Assembly (NCBI RefSeq): GCF_015471405.1
Contig: NZ_BLVZ01000007.1
Span: 186,001-250,000, forward strand
DNA from: Pseudomonas cichorii
GTDB lineage: Bacteria > Pseudomonadota > Gammaproteobacteria > Pseudomonadales > Pseudomonadaceae
Reading direction: 5' to 3'
DNA length: 64,000 bases
The translations under genes were made by a program, and so were the position numbers. This document shows positions 35,516-45,634 of the stretch, in pieces. The notes under the pieces were generated by a model. It was given only the letters and a program-made list of their open reading frames with translations. It made no database searches and was not told where the DNA came from. Every line of letters begins with the position of its first letter. Position 1 is the stretch's first letter.

Positions 35516-35834
35516 AGCTTTTTTCTCTTTTATGTCAACCGAGGTCGGGGTTCTTGAACCGGTTTGGCGTGACAAGCCTTGTGTTTGCTGACTTCTCGCA
35601 CCACCGATACATCAAGGCAAATGGCTATTTGTAACCACATGCGCAGTTTGGAGTTTAGGTCGGTTCCAAGGGTTCCGTGGCCGATTGCAGATTTATTCGC
35701 GTCATGAGGGTTTTTTGTGTTCCCGCAGCCATGTTCGCGGCGGGAACGGACATTCCGGGCTTTCCCGTCTTGCAAGTCTTGTCCGGCGAGCGCCAGAATG
35801 CCGACATCTGCCCCGCCTGATGTAAGGAACACTG
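35516..35834. other. 319-bp divergent region, DUF3015 gene / Lon-like protease
   Basis: No gene is supported. A hairpin, GTTCCCGC (35719-35726) / GCGGGAAC (35740-35747), lies before the protease gene. The protease ribosome site AAGGAA is at 35824-35829. Heat-shock-type promoter motifs are not convincing. Confidence 0.5.
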
Positions 35835-38255
35835 ATGCCCGATTCTGTCGCAGCCAGCCTTCGTCTAGCGCCACAAGCGCTGACACGCCCGTTTTCCGCT
35901 GAACAGTTCAGCTTTTCGACGACCAATGATCTGGAGCCCTTTCGGGGTGTCCTCGGCCAGGAGCGAGCCGTAGAGGCCTTGCAGTTCGGGGTCGCCATGC
36001 CGCGTCCCGGTTATAACGTGTTTGTCATGGGGGAGCCCGGCACGGGCCGGTTTTCGTTTGTAAAACGCTACCTCAAGGCCGAGGGCAAGCGCATGCAGAC
36101 CCCGTCGGACTGGGTCTACGTCAATAATTTCGATGAGCCGCGCGAGCCCAAGGCACTGGAGCTTGCACCGGGCAGCGCTCAGGATTTCATTGCCGACATC
36201 GGCGTCTTGATCGATAACCTGCTGGCGACCTTTCCGGCGGTATTCGAGCACCCGTCGTATCAGCAGAAGAAGAGCGCCATCGACCGCGCCTTCAACCAGC
36301 GCTATGACCGTGCTCTGGACGTGATCGAGCGCCTGGCGCTGGAGAAGGACATTGCGCTGTACCGCGACAGCTCCAATATTGCCTTTACGCCAATGGCTGA
36401 TGGCAAGGCGCTGGACGAGGCCGAGTTCTCCCAGTTGCCGGAAGCCGAGCGGGAGCGTTTCCACGAAGATATCTCCGGTCTTGAAGAGCGCTTGAACGAA
36501 GAACTGGCCAGCCTGCCGCAATGGAAGCGTGAGTCCAGTAATCAACTGCGCCAGTTGAACGAAGAAACCATTACCCTGACTTTGCAGCCTATTCTGGCGC
36601 CACTGTCAGAAAAGTATGCGGAGAACGCAGCTGTCTGCGCGTATTTGCAGGCGGTGCAGGTCTATCTGCTCAAGACGGTTGTCGAGCAACTGGTCGATGA
36701 CAGCAAGACCGATGCCCAGGCGCGCAAGCTTCTGGAAGAGCAATACAGCCCGAGCCTTGTGGTGGGTCATACCCATAGCGGTGGCGCGCCTGTGGTGTTC
36801 GAGCCGCATCCGACTTATGACAACCTGTTTGGCCGTATCGAGTACAGCACAGACCAGGGTGCGCTCTACACCACCTATCGCCAGTTGCGTCCCGGTGCAT
36901 TGCATCGTGCCAATGGCGGTTTCCTGATTCTTGAAGCGGAAAAGATGCTCAGCGAGCCGTTTGTCTGGGATGCGCTCAAGCGCACGCTGCAATCGCGCAA
37001 GTTGAAAATGGAGTCGCCTCTGGGCGAGATGGGGCGTCTGGCGACAGTCACGCTGACGCCGCAAGTGATCCCGTGGAACGTCAAGATCATCATCATTGGT
37101 GCGCGTTCGCTGTATTACACCTTGCAGGACCTGGACCCTGACTTTCAGGAGATGTTTCGGGTACTGGTGGATTTCGATGAAGAAATCCCGATGGTCGACG
37201 AAACCCTGGAGCAGTTCGCCCAGTTGCTGAAAACCCGTACTTCGGAAGAAGGCATGGCGCCGCTGACGGCTGATGCCGTTGCCCGTCTGGCAACCTACAG
37301 TGCGCGTCTGGCCGAGCACCAAGGGCGCCTGTCGGCGCGTATCGGCGATTTGTTCCAGTTGGTCAGCGAGGCTGATTTCATCCGCCAACTGGCTAACGAA
37401 GAGCAGACCGATGCCGGGCACATCGAGCGTGCGCTCAAGGCCAAGGCCACGCGCACCGGGCGTGTCTCGGCCAGGATTCTCGACGACATGCTGGCCGGTA
37501 TCATCCTGATCGATACCGACGGTGCTGCGGTCGGCAAGTGCAACGGGCTGACGGTGCTGGAGGTCGGTGATTCGGCGTTCGGTGTCCCTGCGCGCATTTC
37601 GGCAACGGTCTACCCCGGTGGCAGTGGCATTGTCGACATCGAGCGTGAGGTCAACCTCGGGCAGCCGATTCACTCCAAGGGCGTGATGATTCTTACGGGG
37701 TATCTGGGTAGCCGCTATGCGCAGGAATTCCCGCTGGCGATTTCGGCCAGTATCGCGCTGGAGCAGTCCTACGGTTATGTCGATGGCGACAGCGCCTCGC
37801 TGGGTGAGGCCTGCACACTGATTTCGGCGCTTTCGCGTACGCCGCTCAAGCAGTGCTTTGCGATTACCGGCTCGATCAACCAGTTCGGTGAAGTGCAGGC
37901 GGTGGGCGGGGTCAACGAGAAGATCGAAGGCTTCTTCCGTCTCTGCGAAGCCCGTGGTTTGACGGGAGAGCAGGGCGCGATCATTCCGCAGGCCAACGTC
38001 GCAACCCTGATGCTTGATGAGCGCGTGCTGCAAGCCGTGCGCGCCGGGCAGTTCCATGTGTATGCGGTGCGTCAGGCGGACGAGGCATTGAGCCTGCTGG
38101 TCGGCGAGCCTGCCGGTACGCCGGACGAGAATGGCGAATTCCCCGAAGGCAGCGTCAACGCCCGCGTGGTGGAGCGCTTGCGCGATATCGCGGAAATGCT
38201 CAGCGATGAAGACCTCAAGGAAGAACTGGAGAAGGAGCCCGAGCTAAAAGCCTAA
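35835..38255 (+). CDS. Lon-like ATP-dependent protease with AAA_32 domain
   Basis: Encodes 806 residues. An N-terminal block (FEPFRGVLGQERAVEALQFG) is followed by a P-loop, GEPGTGR at 66-72, in which the usual Walker lysine is arginine. A long helical insert follows (about 130-300), then the second ATPase part GGFLILEAEKMLSEPFVWDALKR. The C-terminal Lon protease domain has catalytic Ser653 (GDSASLGE) and Lys696 (GGVNEKIEGF). This is the LonB/LonC-like soluble branch, distinct from housekeeping Lon (AAA_32, PF13654). From memory the locus corresponds to PA4576. Substrates are unknown. The gene is transcribed alone, and an inverted repeat follows. Confidence 0.88.
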   Translation: MPDSVAASLRLAPQALTRPFSAEQFSFSTTNDLEPFRGVLGQERAVEALQFGVAMPRPGYNVFVMGEPGTGRFSFVKRYLKAEGKRMQTPSDWVYVNNFDEPREPKALELAPGSAQDFIADIGVLIDNLLATFPAVFEHPSYQQKKSAIDRAFNQRYDRALDVIERLALEKDIALYRDSSNIAFTPMADGKALDEAEFSQLPEAERERFHEDISGLEERLNEELASLPQWKRESSNQLRQLNEETITLTLQPILAPLSEKYAENAAVCAYLQAVQVYLLKTVVEQLVDDSKTDAQARKLLEEQYSPSLVVGHTHSGGAPVVFEPHPTYDNLFGRIEYSTDQGALYTTYRQLRPGALHRANGGFLILEAEKMLSEPFVWDALKRTLQSRKLKMESPLGEMGRLATVTLTPQVIPWNVKIIIIGARSLYYTLQDLDPDFQEMFRVLVDFDEEIPMVDETLEQFAQLLKTRTSEEGMAPLTADAVARLATYSARLAEHQGRLSARIGDLFQLVSEADFIRQLANEEQTDAGHIERALKAKATRTGRVSARILDDMLAGIILIDTDGAAVGKCNGLTVLEVGDSAFGVPARISATVYPGGSGIVDIEREVNLGQPIHSKGVMILTGYLGSRYAQEFPLAISASIALEQSYGYVDGDSASLGEACTLISALSRTPLKQCFAITGSINQFGEVQAVGGVNEKIEGFFRLCEARGLTGEQGAIIPQANVATLMLDERVLQAVRAGQFHVYAVRQADEALSLLVGEPAGTPDENGEFPEGSVNARVVERLRDIAEMLSDEDLKEELEKEPELKA

Positions 38256-38271
38256 GACTAGTATTCTTTGG

Positions 38272-38348
38272 GTATACGGGCCTCTTCGCGACTGAAGTCG
38301 CTCCTACGGAGCCACAGCGTCTGTGGGAGATTCATTCGCGAGGCGGCA
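38272..38348. repeat. Paired REP-like element after the Lon-like gene
   Basis: GGCCTCTTCGCGACTGAAGTCGCTCCTAC (about 38280-38308) faces GTGGGAGATTCATTCGCGAGGCGGC (38323-38347). They are imperfect inverses of the same GGAG-GAATTCATTCGCGA unit seen at 33.0 kb. It lies in the 259-base gap before the next gene. Confidence 0.75.
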
Positions 38349-38514
38349 TTGAAGTCGATACATACAGAAAGCAGGTCGGATGCCGTTCATCCGGCCTGCT
38401 TTTGTTCTGAGGCTTTTCTTCTATTCTGTGTGATTACCGCAGTGGCCAAATGGACTGGCGCGTCACTCGCTTGAACAGGGGATGACGAATACTGTCGCTA
38501 ACGAGGAACTCGCC

Positions 38515-38844
38515 ATGCCGCGTAGCCTCTGTCTTACCCGTCAATGCCTGGGGCTGATGACCCGCATTGAATGTGTCATCCGGCCTCTTCCCGACGATGG
38601 AGGCATGTGGATGTTGCTCTTCGCCGCCGGGATGTCCGGCGAACAGCCTTCAGCCATCAAGTCTCAAGGGCCGTTCCGTGGTCTGCTGGCCGCTGAGTCG
38701 GTATTGCTCGCCATCTCCGAAAGCCTTGTCCTGCATGGTTATCAAGGTGCCGGCGATGTGCCGATCTGGAGGCTGCATATGCAAGGTGAACTGCGCCGTA
38801 TCAACAGTGACATTGCCCGCTATCAGCGTTCGTTTCCCTTCTAG
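38515..38844 (+). CDS. Conserved hypothetical protein (PA4575-like)
   Basis: Encodes 109 residues. The ATG at 38515 is chosen over an upstream start at 38482 because GAGGAAC precedes it by 6 bases. It contains LCLTRQCLGLMTRIECVIRP, then WMLLFAAGMSGEQP and a helical SVLLAISESLVLHGYQG segment. There is no signal peptide or membrane helix. I recognise it only as a small Pseudomonas protein at this locus. It stands alone between the Lon-like gene and yqhA. Confidence 0.75.
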   Translation: MPRSLCLTRQCLGLMTRIECVIRPLPDDGGMWMLLFAAGMSGEQPSAIKSQGPFRGLLAAESVLLAISESLVLHGYQGAGDVPIWRLHMQGELRRINSDIARYQRSFPF

Positions 38845-38970
38845 GTGTGGGGCACAGGCCGTATTCGCCATGACTGGTGAAGGTTTTTCTGTGTCATTTT
38901 GTCGCAACTCTAGAGCTGCGGGTTCTCGCTGATATACTCGCCCGTCATTCCAAATCACTGGCGAGTCTCA

Positions 38971-39459
38971 ATGGAACGTTTTTTCGAGAATGCGATGTAC
39001 GCATCGCGTTGGCTGCTGGCACCCATCTATTTCGGGTTGTCCCTCGGGTTGCTGGCTCTTGGCCTGAAATTCTTTCAGGAAGTATTCCACGTTCTCCCCA
39101 ATATCTTTTCCCTGGCCGAGGCTGACCTGATCCTGGTCCTGCTGTCGCTGATCGACATGGCGCTGGTGGGCGGTCTGCTGGTCATGGTGATGATTTCCGG
39201 CTACGAGAACTTCGTCTCGCAACTGGATATCGACGAGAACAAGGAAAAGCTCAACTGGCTGGGCACGATGGATTCCTCATCGCTGAAGATGAAGGTCGCG
39301 GCCTCTATCGTGGCGATTTCTTCCATCCACCTGCTGCGCGTTTTCATGGATGCCAAGAACATCGAGCCGCAATACCTGATGTGGTACGTGATCATTCACA
39401 TGACCTTTGTGGTGTCTGCGTTTGCGATGGGGTATCTGGACAAGCTGACGAAACACTAA
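38971..39459 (+). CDS. YqhA-family inner-membrane protein (UPF0114)
   Basis: Encodes 162 residues with four hydrophobic segments: [54 protein letters not shown] and [17 protein letters not shown]. The starting [14 protein letters not shown] and the block [13 protein letters not shown] are characteristic of the UPF0114/YqhA family (TIGR00645). The function is unknown. A TATACT hexamer at 38933-38938 may be its -10 element. A strong hairpin follows the gene, so it is a single-gene unit. Confidence 0.9.
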   Translation: MERFFENAMYASRWLLAPIYFGLSLGLLALGLKFFQEVFHVLPNIFSLAEADLILVLLSLIDMALVGGLLVMVMISGYENFVSQLDIDENKEKLNWLGTMDSSSLKMKVAASIVAISSIHLLRVFMDAKNIEPQYLMWYVIIHMTFVVSAFAMGYLDKLTKH

Positions 39460-39477
39460 GAGCTGCTCAGCATCTTG

Positions 39478-39521
39478 CCGCCCGCCCTCTGTGTTCAGTG
39501 ATGAACAAAGAGGGCGGGCGG
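39478..39521 (+). terminator. Terminator after the yqhA-like gene
   Basis: CCGCCCGCCCTCT (39478-39490) pairs perfectly with AGAGGGCGGGCGG (39509-39521), followed by TTTCGTTT. The 13-bp GC-rich stem is strong. Confidence 0.9.
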
Positions 39522-39599
39522 TTTCGTTTCTGGCGTCTTGTGCCTTGATGAGGTAGAAAACCGGTACTGATTCTTCCAGAGCAACTGCGAGGTTCGATC

Positions 39600-39908
39600 A
39601 TGAATGTTCAGGAATTTACCGATCATGCCCATGCGGGGCGTGTCGATGAGCTGAATCTGATTTCCATCGAAGGCGGTATCTACCTGCTTGAAGTATGCAT
39701 GGAGGGCGGTTCCCGGATGTTGAAGAGCCCTGAGGGCAAGACGATGCATCTGCGCTCGGTCGAGCATGCCCGGGATCTGCTCAAGACCTTGCCGGTGGTG
39801 CCGTTCTATCTGGTCCATGCGGTCGTTCATGACGAACTGTGTGGCATGCCGGTCAATGACCGGTCTGTGATGCGCCTGCCGATCTCCTTTCATTCATCCT
39901 GGTCCTGA
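39600..39908 (+). CDS. DUF6482-family hypothetical protein (PA4573-like)
   Basis: Encodes 102 residues. GCGAGG lies 7 bases before the ATG. A compact protein with VDELNLISIEGGIYLLEVCM near the N-terminus, then PEGKTMHLRSVEHARDLLKT and a hydrophobic VPFYLVHAVVHDEL. There is no signal peptide. The pattern matches small DUF6482 proteins of pseudomonads, of unknown function. It is transcribed alone ahead of fklB. Confidence 0.8.
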   Translation: MNVQEFTDHAHAGRVDELNLISIEGGIYLLEVCMEGGSRMLKSPEGKTMHLRSVEHARDLLKTLPVVPFYLVHAVVHDELCGMPVNDRSVMRLPISFHSSWS

Positions 39909-40031
39909 CTGCGATAGGGCGTCACAGCCAATTGTGCTAGGCTGCTCGCCCTTTTGGTTCGGGGCGCATCAGGGTGAATGGCGATTTTTCCCGCTGTCTG
40001 CTGTCTGGGTGTCCCTCTACGGAGCAGCGTC

Positions 40032-40649
40032 ATGTCCGAAGTCAATCTGTCCACCGACGAAACCCGCGTCAGCTACGGCATTGGCCGCCAGCTGGGCGAC
40101 CAACTGCGTGACAACCCGCCACCGGGCGTCAACCTGGAAGCCATCCTGGCAGGTCTGAGCGATGCGTTCGCTGGTCAGCCAAGCCGCGTTGGTCAGGAAG
40201 AAATGTCCGCCAGCTTCAAGGTTATCCGTGAAATCATGCAGGCCGAAGCGGCTGCCAAGGCTGAAAAGGCTGCTGGCGCCGGTCTGGCTTACCTGGCTGA
40301 GAACGGCAAGCGTGAAGGTGTGACCACTCTGGCTTCCGGTCTGCAATTCGAAGTATTGACCGCTGGCGATGGCCCTAAGCCTACCCGTGAAGATCAGGTT
40401 CGCACTCACTACCACGGTACCCTGATCGACGGTACTGTCTTCGACAGCTCCTACGATCGTGGCGAGCCTGCTGAATTCCCTGTGAGCGGTGTTATCGCTG
40501 GCTGGACCGAAGCACTGCAACTGATGAACACTGGCAGCAAATGGCGCCTGCACGTGCCGAGCGAGCTGGCTTACGGCGCTCAAGGCGTTGGTAGCATCGC
40601 ACCGCACAGCGTCCTGGTATTCGACGTAGAGCTGCTGGCTGTTCTGTAA
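40032..40649 (+). CDS. fklB: FKBP-type peptidyl-prolyl isomerase (FklB)
   Basis: Encodes 205 residues from the ATG at 40032 (GGAGCAG upstream). The N-terminal half is the dimerising helical FKBP_N domain (TRVSYGIGRQLGDQLRD ... EEMSASFKVIREIMQAEAAA). The C-terminal half is a complete FKBP fold: VRTHYHGTLIDGTVFDSSYDRG, ISGVIAGWTEALQ-type loop and PSELAYGAQG. The family catalyses proline isomerisation and acts as a chaperone. There is no signal peptide, so it is cytosolic FklB rather than FkpA. Its codon use is strongly biased toward translationally optimal codons, which suggests high expression. Confidence 0.94.
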   Translation: MSEVNLSTDETRVSYGIGRQLGDQLRDNPPPGVNLEAILAGLSDAFAGQPSRVGQEEMSASFKVIREIMQAEAAAKAEKAAGAGLAYLAENGKREGVTTLASGLQFEVLTAGDGPKPTREDQVRTHYHGTLIDGTVFDSSYDRGEPAEFPVSGVIAGWTEALQLMNTGSKWRLHVPSELAYGAQGVGSIAPHSVLVFDVELLAVL

Positions 40650-40673
40650 TCCGGTTATTGCCTGATGCAGATG

Positions 40674-40708
40674 GCTGCTGAACGAATCGCGTTGATTCGT
40701 TCAGCAGC
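40674..40708. terminator. Perfect 15-bp hairpin after fklB
   Basis: GCTGCTGAACGAATC (40674-40688) and GATTCGTTCAGCAGC (40694-40708) pair around GCGTT. There is no T-run. It lies between fklB and a converging small gene and likely ends both mRNAs. Confidence 0.75.
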
Positions 40709-40728
40709 AGTGCGTGAATGAGCCATGT

Positions 40729-40971
40729 TCAGTGCAACTCACCTATCGGGCGCAATGCCCGCGCATAACAGAACAGAAACAGATTACGCACCAGTTCCTT
40801 GAGCACCATCGGCTCGCTGGAGTTGAGGCTGTTTACATCAAGGTCGCCCTGATCGCGTAACTCCTCCAACGCTTCCTCCTCAAGTACGGCACAGACTTCC
40901 CCGGTCTCGCGGTGAAGAATTCTCAGATAGGGTTGCGGGCGGTCCAGCCATGCATCGATCAAATAAGTCAT
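40729..40971 (-). CDS. Small conserved protein, probably iron-regulated (PA4570-like)
   Basis: Encodes 80 residues. The ATG has AGGAGA 8 bases upstream. It begins MTYLIDAWLDRPQPYLRILH and contains an acidic helix (VLEEEALEELRDQGDLDV), then MVLKELVRNLFLFCYARAL. There is no membrane anchor or signal. Two Fur-box-like sequences lie in its promoter region. PA4570, at the same place in P. aeruginosa, is from memory an iron-starvation-induced gene of unknown function. The sequence supports a real gene; the role is unknown. Confidence 0.82.
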   Translation of the reverse strand: MTYLIDAWLDRPQPYLRILHRETGEVCAVLEEEALEELRDQGDLDVNSLNSSEPMVLKELVRNLFLFCYARALRPIGELH

Positions 40972-40996
40972 GTTCCATCTCCTGCTTTCGATTTGA

Positions 40997-41011
40997 TGAG
41001 AATAATTCCTA
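40997..41011 (-). promoter_or_regulatory. Fur-box-like site 1 upstream of the PA4570-like gene
   Basis: TGAGAATAATTCCTA matches the 7-1-7 Fur consensus TGATAAT-N-ATTATCA at 11 of 14 fixed positions. It is 26-40 bases from the start codon, where bound Fur-Fe would block RNA polymerase. Confidence 0.55.
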
Positions 41012-41035
41012 TTACGATAATAGCAAGCTTCTATT

Positions 41036-41050
41036 TGAGATTAATTCGCA
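41036..41050 (-). promoter_or_regulatory. Fur-box-like site 2 upstream of the PA4570-like gene
   Basis: TGAGATTAATTCGCA is a weaker 7-1-7 match (about 10 of 14) lying 25 bases beyond site 1. Tandem sites would favour strong, graded iron repression. This is inferred from sequence only. Confidence 0.4.
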
Positions 41051-41084
41051 TTTTCTGCCCGATGGTTGATCTGCGTCCATGAAA

Positions 41085-41110
41085 AAGCCCGTCACTGAGG
41101 ACGGGCTTCT
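41085..41110 (-). terminator. Terminator of ispB
   Basis: AAGCCCGTC (41085-41093) pairs with GACGGGCTT (41100-41108). Read on the minus strand it is followed by TTTTTC. It lies 18 bases past the ispB stop. Confidence 0.88.
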
Positions 41111-41127
41111 TGTCTTGCCGACGAGTG

Positions 41128-42096
41128 TCAGTGAGTGCGGGCGACCGCAAATTCACTCAGCTCTACCAGAGCGTCGCGGTATTCGCTTGGCGGCAGGGTA
41201 TCCAGGCAAGCGATGGCGCGTGCGGCATAGTCGCGGGCCAGTTGCGCGGTGTAATCCAGGGCGCCGGCTTTTTCGACGGCGTCACGGATGCTTTCCAGAT
41301 CTTCCAGGCCGCCTTTTTGAATGGCCTGACGAACCAGTGCAGCCTGTTCCGGCGAACCTTCGCGCATGGTGTAGATCAGCGGCAGGGTCGGTTTACCTTC
41401 GGCCAGATCGTCACCGACGTTCTTGCCCAGGGTTTCGGCATCGCCACGGTAGTCCAGCAGATCGTCGACCAGCTGGAAGGCTACACCCAGATGGTCGCCG
41501 AAGGTGCGCAGGGCTTCGCTCTGTTCGGTATTGGCGTTGCACAGGGCGGCAGCGCTGTGGGTCGAGGCTTCGAACAGCATGGCTGTCTTGCCGCGAATCA
41601 CTTCCATGTAGGTTTCTTCCGTGGTGCTGGCATCGCGGATCTTCGACAACTGCAGGACTTCGCCTTCGGCGATGATCCGCGTGGCCTTGGACAGGATCTG
41701 CATGACCGGCATCGAGCCCAGTTCGACCATCATCTCGAACGAGCGCGAATAAAGGAAGTCACCGACCAGTACGCTTGGGGCATTGCCCCACAGGGCATTG
41801 GCGGTGGAGCGACCGCGACGCATGCCGGACATGTCGACGACATCGTCATGCAGCAGGGTGGCGGTGTGCAGGAACTCGATGGTGGCGGCCAGCAGGCGCA
41901 GGTCGTCGCCTTCGCGGCCCAGGGCTTTGCCGCACAGGAGTACCAGCAGCGGGCGCAGGCGTTTTCCGCCGGCTGACGTGATGTAATCGCCGATTTTCGA
42001 GACCAGCGGTACGCGCGACGTCAGTTGCTTCTTGATGATAAGGTCAACGGCACTAAAGTCGTCCGCCACCGCGCGGTAGAAGGCTTGGGGTTGCAT
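41128..42096 (-). CDS. ispB: Octaprenyl-diphosphate synthase
   Basis: Encodes 322 residues from the ATG at 42096 (E. coli IspB 323); a TTG 9 bases earlier sits closer to the GGAG and is an alternative. The enzyme builds the long isoprenoid side chain of ubiquinone from farnesyl and isopentenyl diphosphates. The two aspartate-rich motifs are LLHDDVVDMSGMRRG and FQLVDDLLDYRG. GGKRLRPLLVLLCGKAL is also diagnostic. It is soluble or membrane-associated. It is divergent from rplU, as in many gamma-proteobacteria. Confidence 0.95.
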   Translation of the reverse strand: MQPQAFYRAVADDFSAVDLIIKKQLTSRVPLVSKIGDYITSAGGKRLRPLLVLLCGKALGREGDDLRLLAATIEFLHTATLLHDDVVDMSGMRRGRSTANALWGNAPSVLVGDFLYSRSFEMMVELGSMPVMQILSKATRIIAEGEVLQLSKIRDASTTEETYMEVIRGKTAMLFEASTHSAAALCNANTEQSEALRTFGDHLGVAFQLVDDLLDYRGDAETLGKNVGDDLAEGKPTLPLIYTMREGSPEQAALVRQAIQKGGLEDLESIRDAVEKAGALDYTAQLARDYAARAIACLDTLPPSEYRDALVELSEFAVARTH

Positions 42097-42175
42097 CAGC
42101 GACAAGTGCTCCAGATAGGTTGCGCCGCATGCTAGGTTGCAGGGTAGGGCATGTCAAGGTATGCCGTCCGGGGCC

Positions 42176-42204
42176 TTGCAACCCATCCTTGCCTTGCGTA
42201 CAAT
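42176..42204 (+). promoter_or_regulatory. Sigma-70 promoter of rplU-rpmA
   Basis: The -35 TTGCAA (42176-42181) and -10 TACAAT (42199-42204) are separated by exactly 17 bases, about 130 bases before rplU. The long leader could carry regulation, but no defined structure was identified. Confidence 0.7.
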
Positions 42205-42336
42205 CGCGCACCCTAACTTTCCTGGGCAGCACCTGCCTTACGCAATTGCAAGCAGGCCGTTCCAGCCTGATGCAGCCATGCCAGCCGATACTCTTCTTAT
42301 AAAGAGCTGGGTGAGCAGGATTTTCGGAGAAATACC

Positions 42337-42648
42337 ATGTACGCAGTAATTGTTACCGGTGGCAAGCAGTACAAAGTCGCCCCAGGTGAATACCTGAAAA
42401 TTGAAAAACTGGAAGTCGCTACTGGCGAATCCGTCACTTTTGACCGCGTCCTGCTGGTTGGCAATGGCGACGACGTCAATATCGGTGCTCCAGTTGTTGC
42501 TGGCGCTACCGTCGTGGCTGAAGTAGTTTCGCAAGGTCGTCACGACAAGGTTCGCATCATCAAGTTCCGTCGTCGTAAGCACCACATGAAGCGTATGGGC
42601 CACCGCCAGTGGTACACCGAGATCAAAATCACAGGTATTCAGGCTTAA
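42337..42648 (+). CDS. rplU: 50S ribosomal protein L21
   Basis: Encodes 103 residues, the bacterial standard. It starts [20 protein letters not shown] and ends [20 protein letters not shown], both diagnostic of L21, which binds 23S rRNA domain I and contacts L20. Codon use is strongly biased, as for highly expressed genes. It is the first gene of the rplU-rpmA-obgE block and lies 32 bases before rpmA. Confidence 0.98.
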   Translation: MYAVIVTGGKQYKVAPGEYLKIEKLEVATGESVTFDRVLLVGNGDDVNIGAPVVAGATVVAEVVSQGRHDKVRIIKFRRRKHHMKRMGHRQWYTEIKITGIQA

Positions 42649-42680
42649 TTCAGCCTAATCCTCATTTGGAGAATTGACTC

Positions 42681-42956
42681 ATGGCACACAAAAAAGCTGG
42701 TGGTAGTACCCGTAACGGTCGCGACTCAGAAGCCAAACGCCTTGGCGTGAAGATGTATGGCGGCCAGGCTATCGTTCCAGGCAACATCATCGTGCGTCAG
42801 CGCGGCACCCAATTCCACGCTGGCTATGGCGTTGGTATGGGTAAAGATCACACCCTGTTCGCGAAAGTGGAAGGCGTGATCAAGTTTCAGGTTAAAGGCG
42901 CCTTCGGTCGTCGCTACGTGAGCATCGTTCCGAAGACTGAAGTCTCCGCAGCGTAA
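42681..42956 (+). CDS. rpmA: 50S ribosomal protein L27
   Basis: Encodes 91 residues. It begins [20 protein letters not shown], whose N-terminus reaches the peptidyl-transferase centre. [20 protein letters not shown] is also typical of L27. It is slightly longer than the 85-residue norm at the C-terminus ([11 protein letters not shown]). It is co-transcribed with rplU and followed by a terminator. Confidence 0.98.
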   Translation: MAHKKAGGSTRNGRDSEAKRLGVKMYGGQAIVPGNIIVRQRGTQFHAGYGVGMGKDHTLFAKVEGVIKFQVKGAFGRRYVSIVPKTEVSAA

Positions 42957-42971
42957 TTGCGCAGTAGCTTG

Positions 42972-43003
42972 AAAAGCCCTGTCTTGCGACGGGGCTTTTT
43001 TGT
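42972..43003 (+). terminator. Terminator after rpmA
   Basis: AAAAGCCCTGTC (42972-42983) pairs with GACGGGGCTTTT (42988-42999), with one wobble, and is followed by more T. It partly insulates obgE from the ribosomal protein genes. Confidence 0.9.
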
Positions 43004-43086
43004 TTGTAGTAGAGGTTGGTGAGTCTCTTGCAAAACTGTTTGTGCGGGCTGTTGTGATGTGGACCTTACGGGTCGCTGGTTTCTGA

Positions 43087-44391
<1,305 letters not shown>

Positions 44392-44409
44392 TCGCTTGCA
44401 GTAAACTTG

Positions 44410-44440
44410 AACGCCGCTACTGACTGATAGCGGCGTTTTT
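44410..44440 (+). terminator. Terminator after obgE
   Basis: AACGCCGCTA (44410-44419) pairs with TAGCGGCGTT (44428-44437), followed by TTT. It separates obgE and proB. Confidence 0.9.
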
Positions 44441-44485
44441 GTATCTCGAATCCGTATTAAGAAACTCTCTGGCTAAGGTTGGAAG

Positions 44486-45607
44486 ATGATGCGCAGCAAA
44501 GTGACGGGTGCCCAGCGCTGGGTCGTGAAGATCGGCAGTGCCCTGCTGACGGCGGATGGCAAGGGGCTGGATCGCTCGGCCATGGGTGTGTGGGTAGAGC
44601 AGATGGTGGCGCTGCATGAGGCGGGCGTCGAGCTGGTTCTGGTTTCTTCCGGGGCGGTCGCTGCCGGTATGAGTCGCCTGGGCTGGTCTGTGCGACCCAG
44701 TGCGATGCATGAGCTTCAGGCTGCTGCTGCCATCGGTCAGATGGGGTTGGTGCAGGCTTGGGAGTCGAGCTTTGCCGAGCATGATCGGCATACCGCGCAG
44801 ATTCTTCTGACTCATGACGATCTGTCCGATCGCAAGCGTTATCTGAACGCTCGCAGCACTTTGCGTACGTTGGTTGAGCTGGGTGTTGTGCCGGTTATCA
44901 ATGAAAACGACACGGTCGTGACCGACGAAATCCGTTTCGGTGACAACGATACGCTGGCGGCGCTGGTGGCCAACCTGGTCGAGGCTGACCTGCTGGTTAT
45001 CCTGACGGATCGCGACGGCATGTTTGATGCCGATCCGCGCAACAATCCTGAGGCTCAGCTCATCTATGAGGCGCGTGCCGACGATCCGGCGCTGGATGCG
45101 GTGGCTGGTGGCACGGGCGGTGCTCTGGGTCGTGGCGGCATGCAGACCAAATTGCGTGCGGCGCGTCTGGCGGCTCGTTCCGGTGCTCATACGGTGATTG
45201 TGGGTGGTCGCATCGATCGGGTGCTGGCGCGCCTCAAGGCGGGTGAGCAGTTGGGTACATTGCTGTCGCCTGAGCGTGAAATGCTCGCGGCCCGCAAGCA
45301 GTGGCTGGCTGGTCATTTGCAGACTCGCGGCACGCTGGTGCTCGACGGTGGTGCGGTGGCGGCCCTGGTCAATGATCACAAGAGCTTGCTGCCTGTGGGT
45401 GTAAAGGTGGTTCAGGGCAGCTTCCGTCGTGGCGAAATGGTTGTATGTGTTGCGCCTGGTGGTCGGGAAATTGCCCGTGGGCTGAGTAACTACAGTGCTG
45501 TCGAGGCGCAGAAGATCATTGGCCAGTCATCCGATGCCATTGTGCGTGAGCTTGGCTACATGGCTGAGCCCGAGCTGATTCATCGGGATAATCTGATTCT
45601 CGTTTGA
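44486..45607 (+). CDS. proB: Glutamate 5-kinase
   Basis: Encodes 373 residues. It phosphorylates glutamate in the first step of proline synthesis, in the cytosol. The amino-acid kinase domain has [10 protein letters not shown] at the start, [11 protein letters not shown] and the block [22 protein letters not shown]-terminal PUA domain ([14 protein letters not shown] ... [17 protein letters not shown]) is present, as in the longer ProB form. Two tandem ATG codons (44486, 44489) make the exact start ambiguous by one residue. It precedes the creA-like gene by 27 bases. Confidence 0.96.
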   Translation: MMRSKVTGAQRWVVKIGSALLTADGKGLDRSAMGVWVEQMVALHEAGVELVLVSSGAVAAGMSRLGWSVRPSAMHELQAAAAIGQMGLVQAWESSFAEHDRHTAQILLTHDDLSDRKRYLNARSTLRTLVELGVVPVINENDTVVTDEIRFGDNDTLAALVANLVEADLLVILTDRDGMFDADPRNNPEAQLIYEARADDPALDAVAGGTGGALGRGGMQTKLRAARLAARSGAHTVIVGGRIDRVLARLKAGEQLGTLLSPEREMLAARKQWLAGHLQTRGTLVLDGGAVAALVNDHKSLLPVGVKVVQGSFRRGEMVVCVAPGGREIARGLSNYSAVEAQKIIGQSSDAIVRELGYMAEPELIHRDNLILV

Positions 45608-45634
45608 GTCAGGCCCTCAAAAAAGGAAGGTTCG

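Noticed and set aside
35740..35834. Possible heat-shock promoter before the Lon-like protease
   Set aside because: CTTG words are present, but no CCCCAT-type -10 stands at the required distance.
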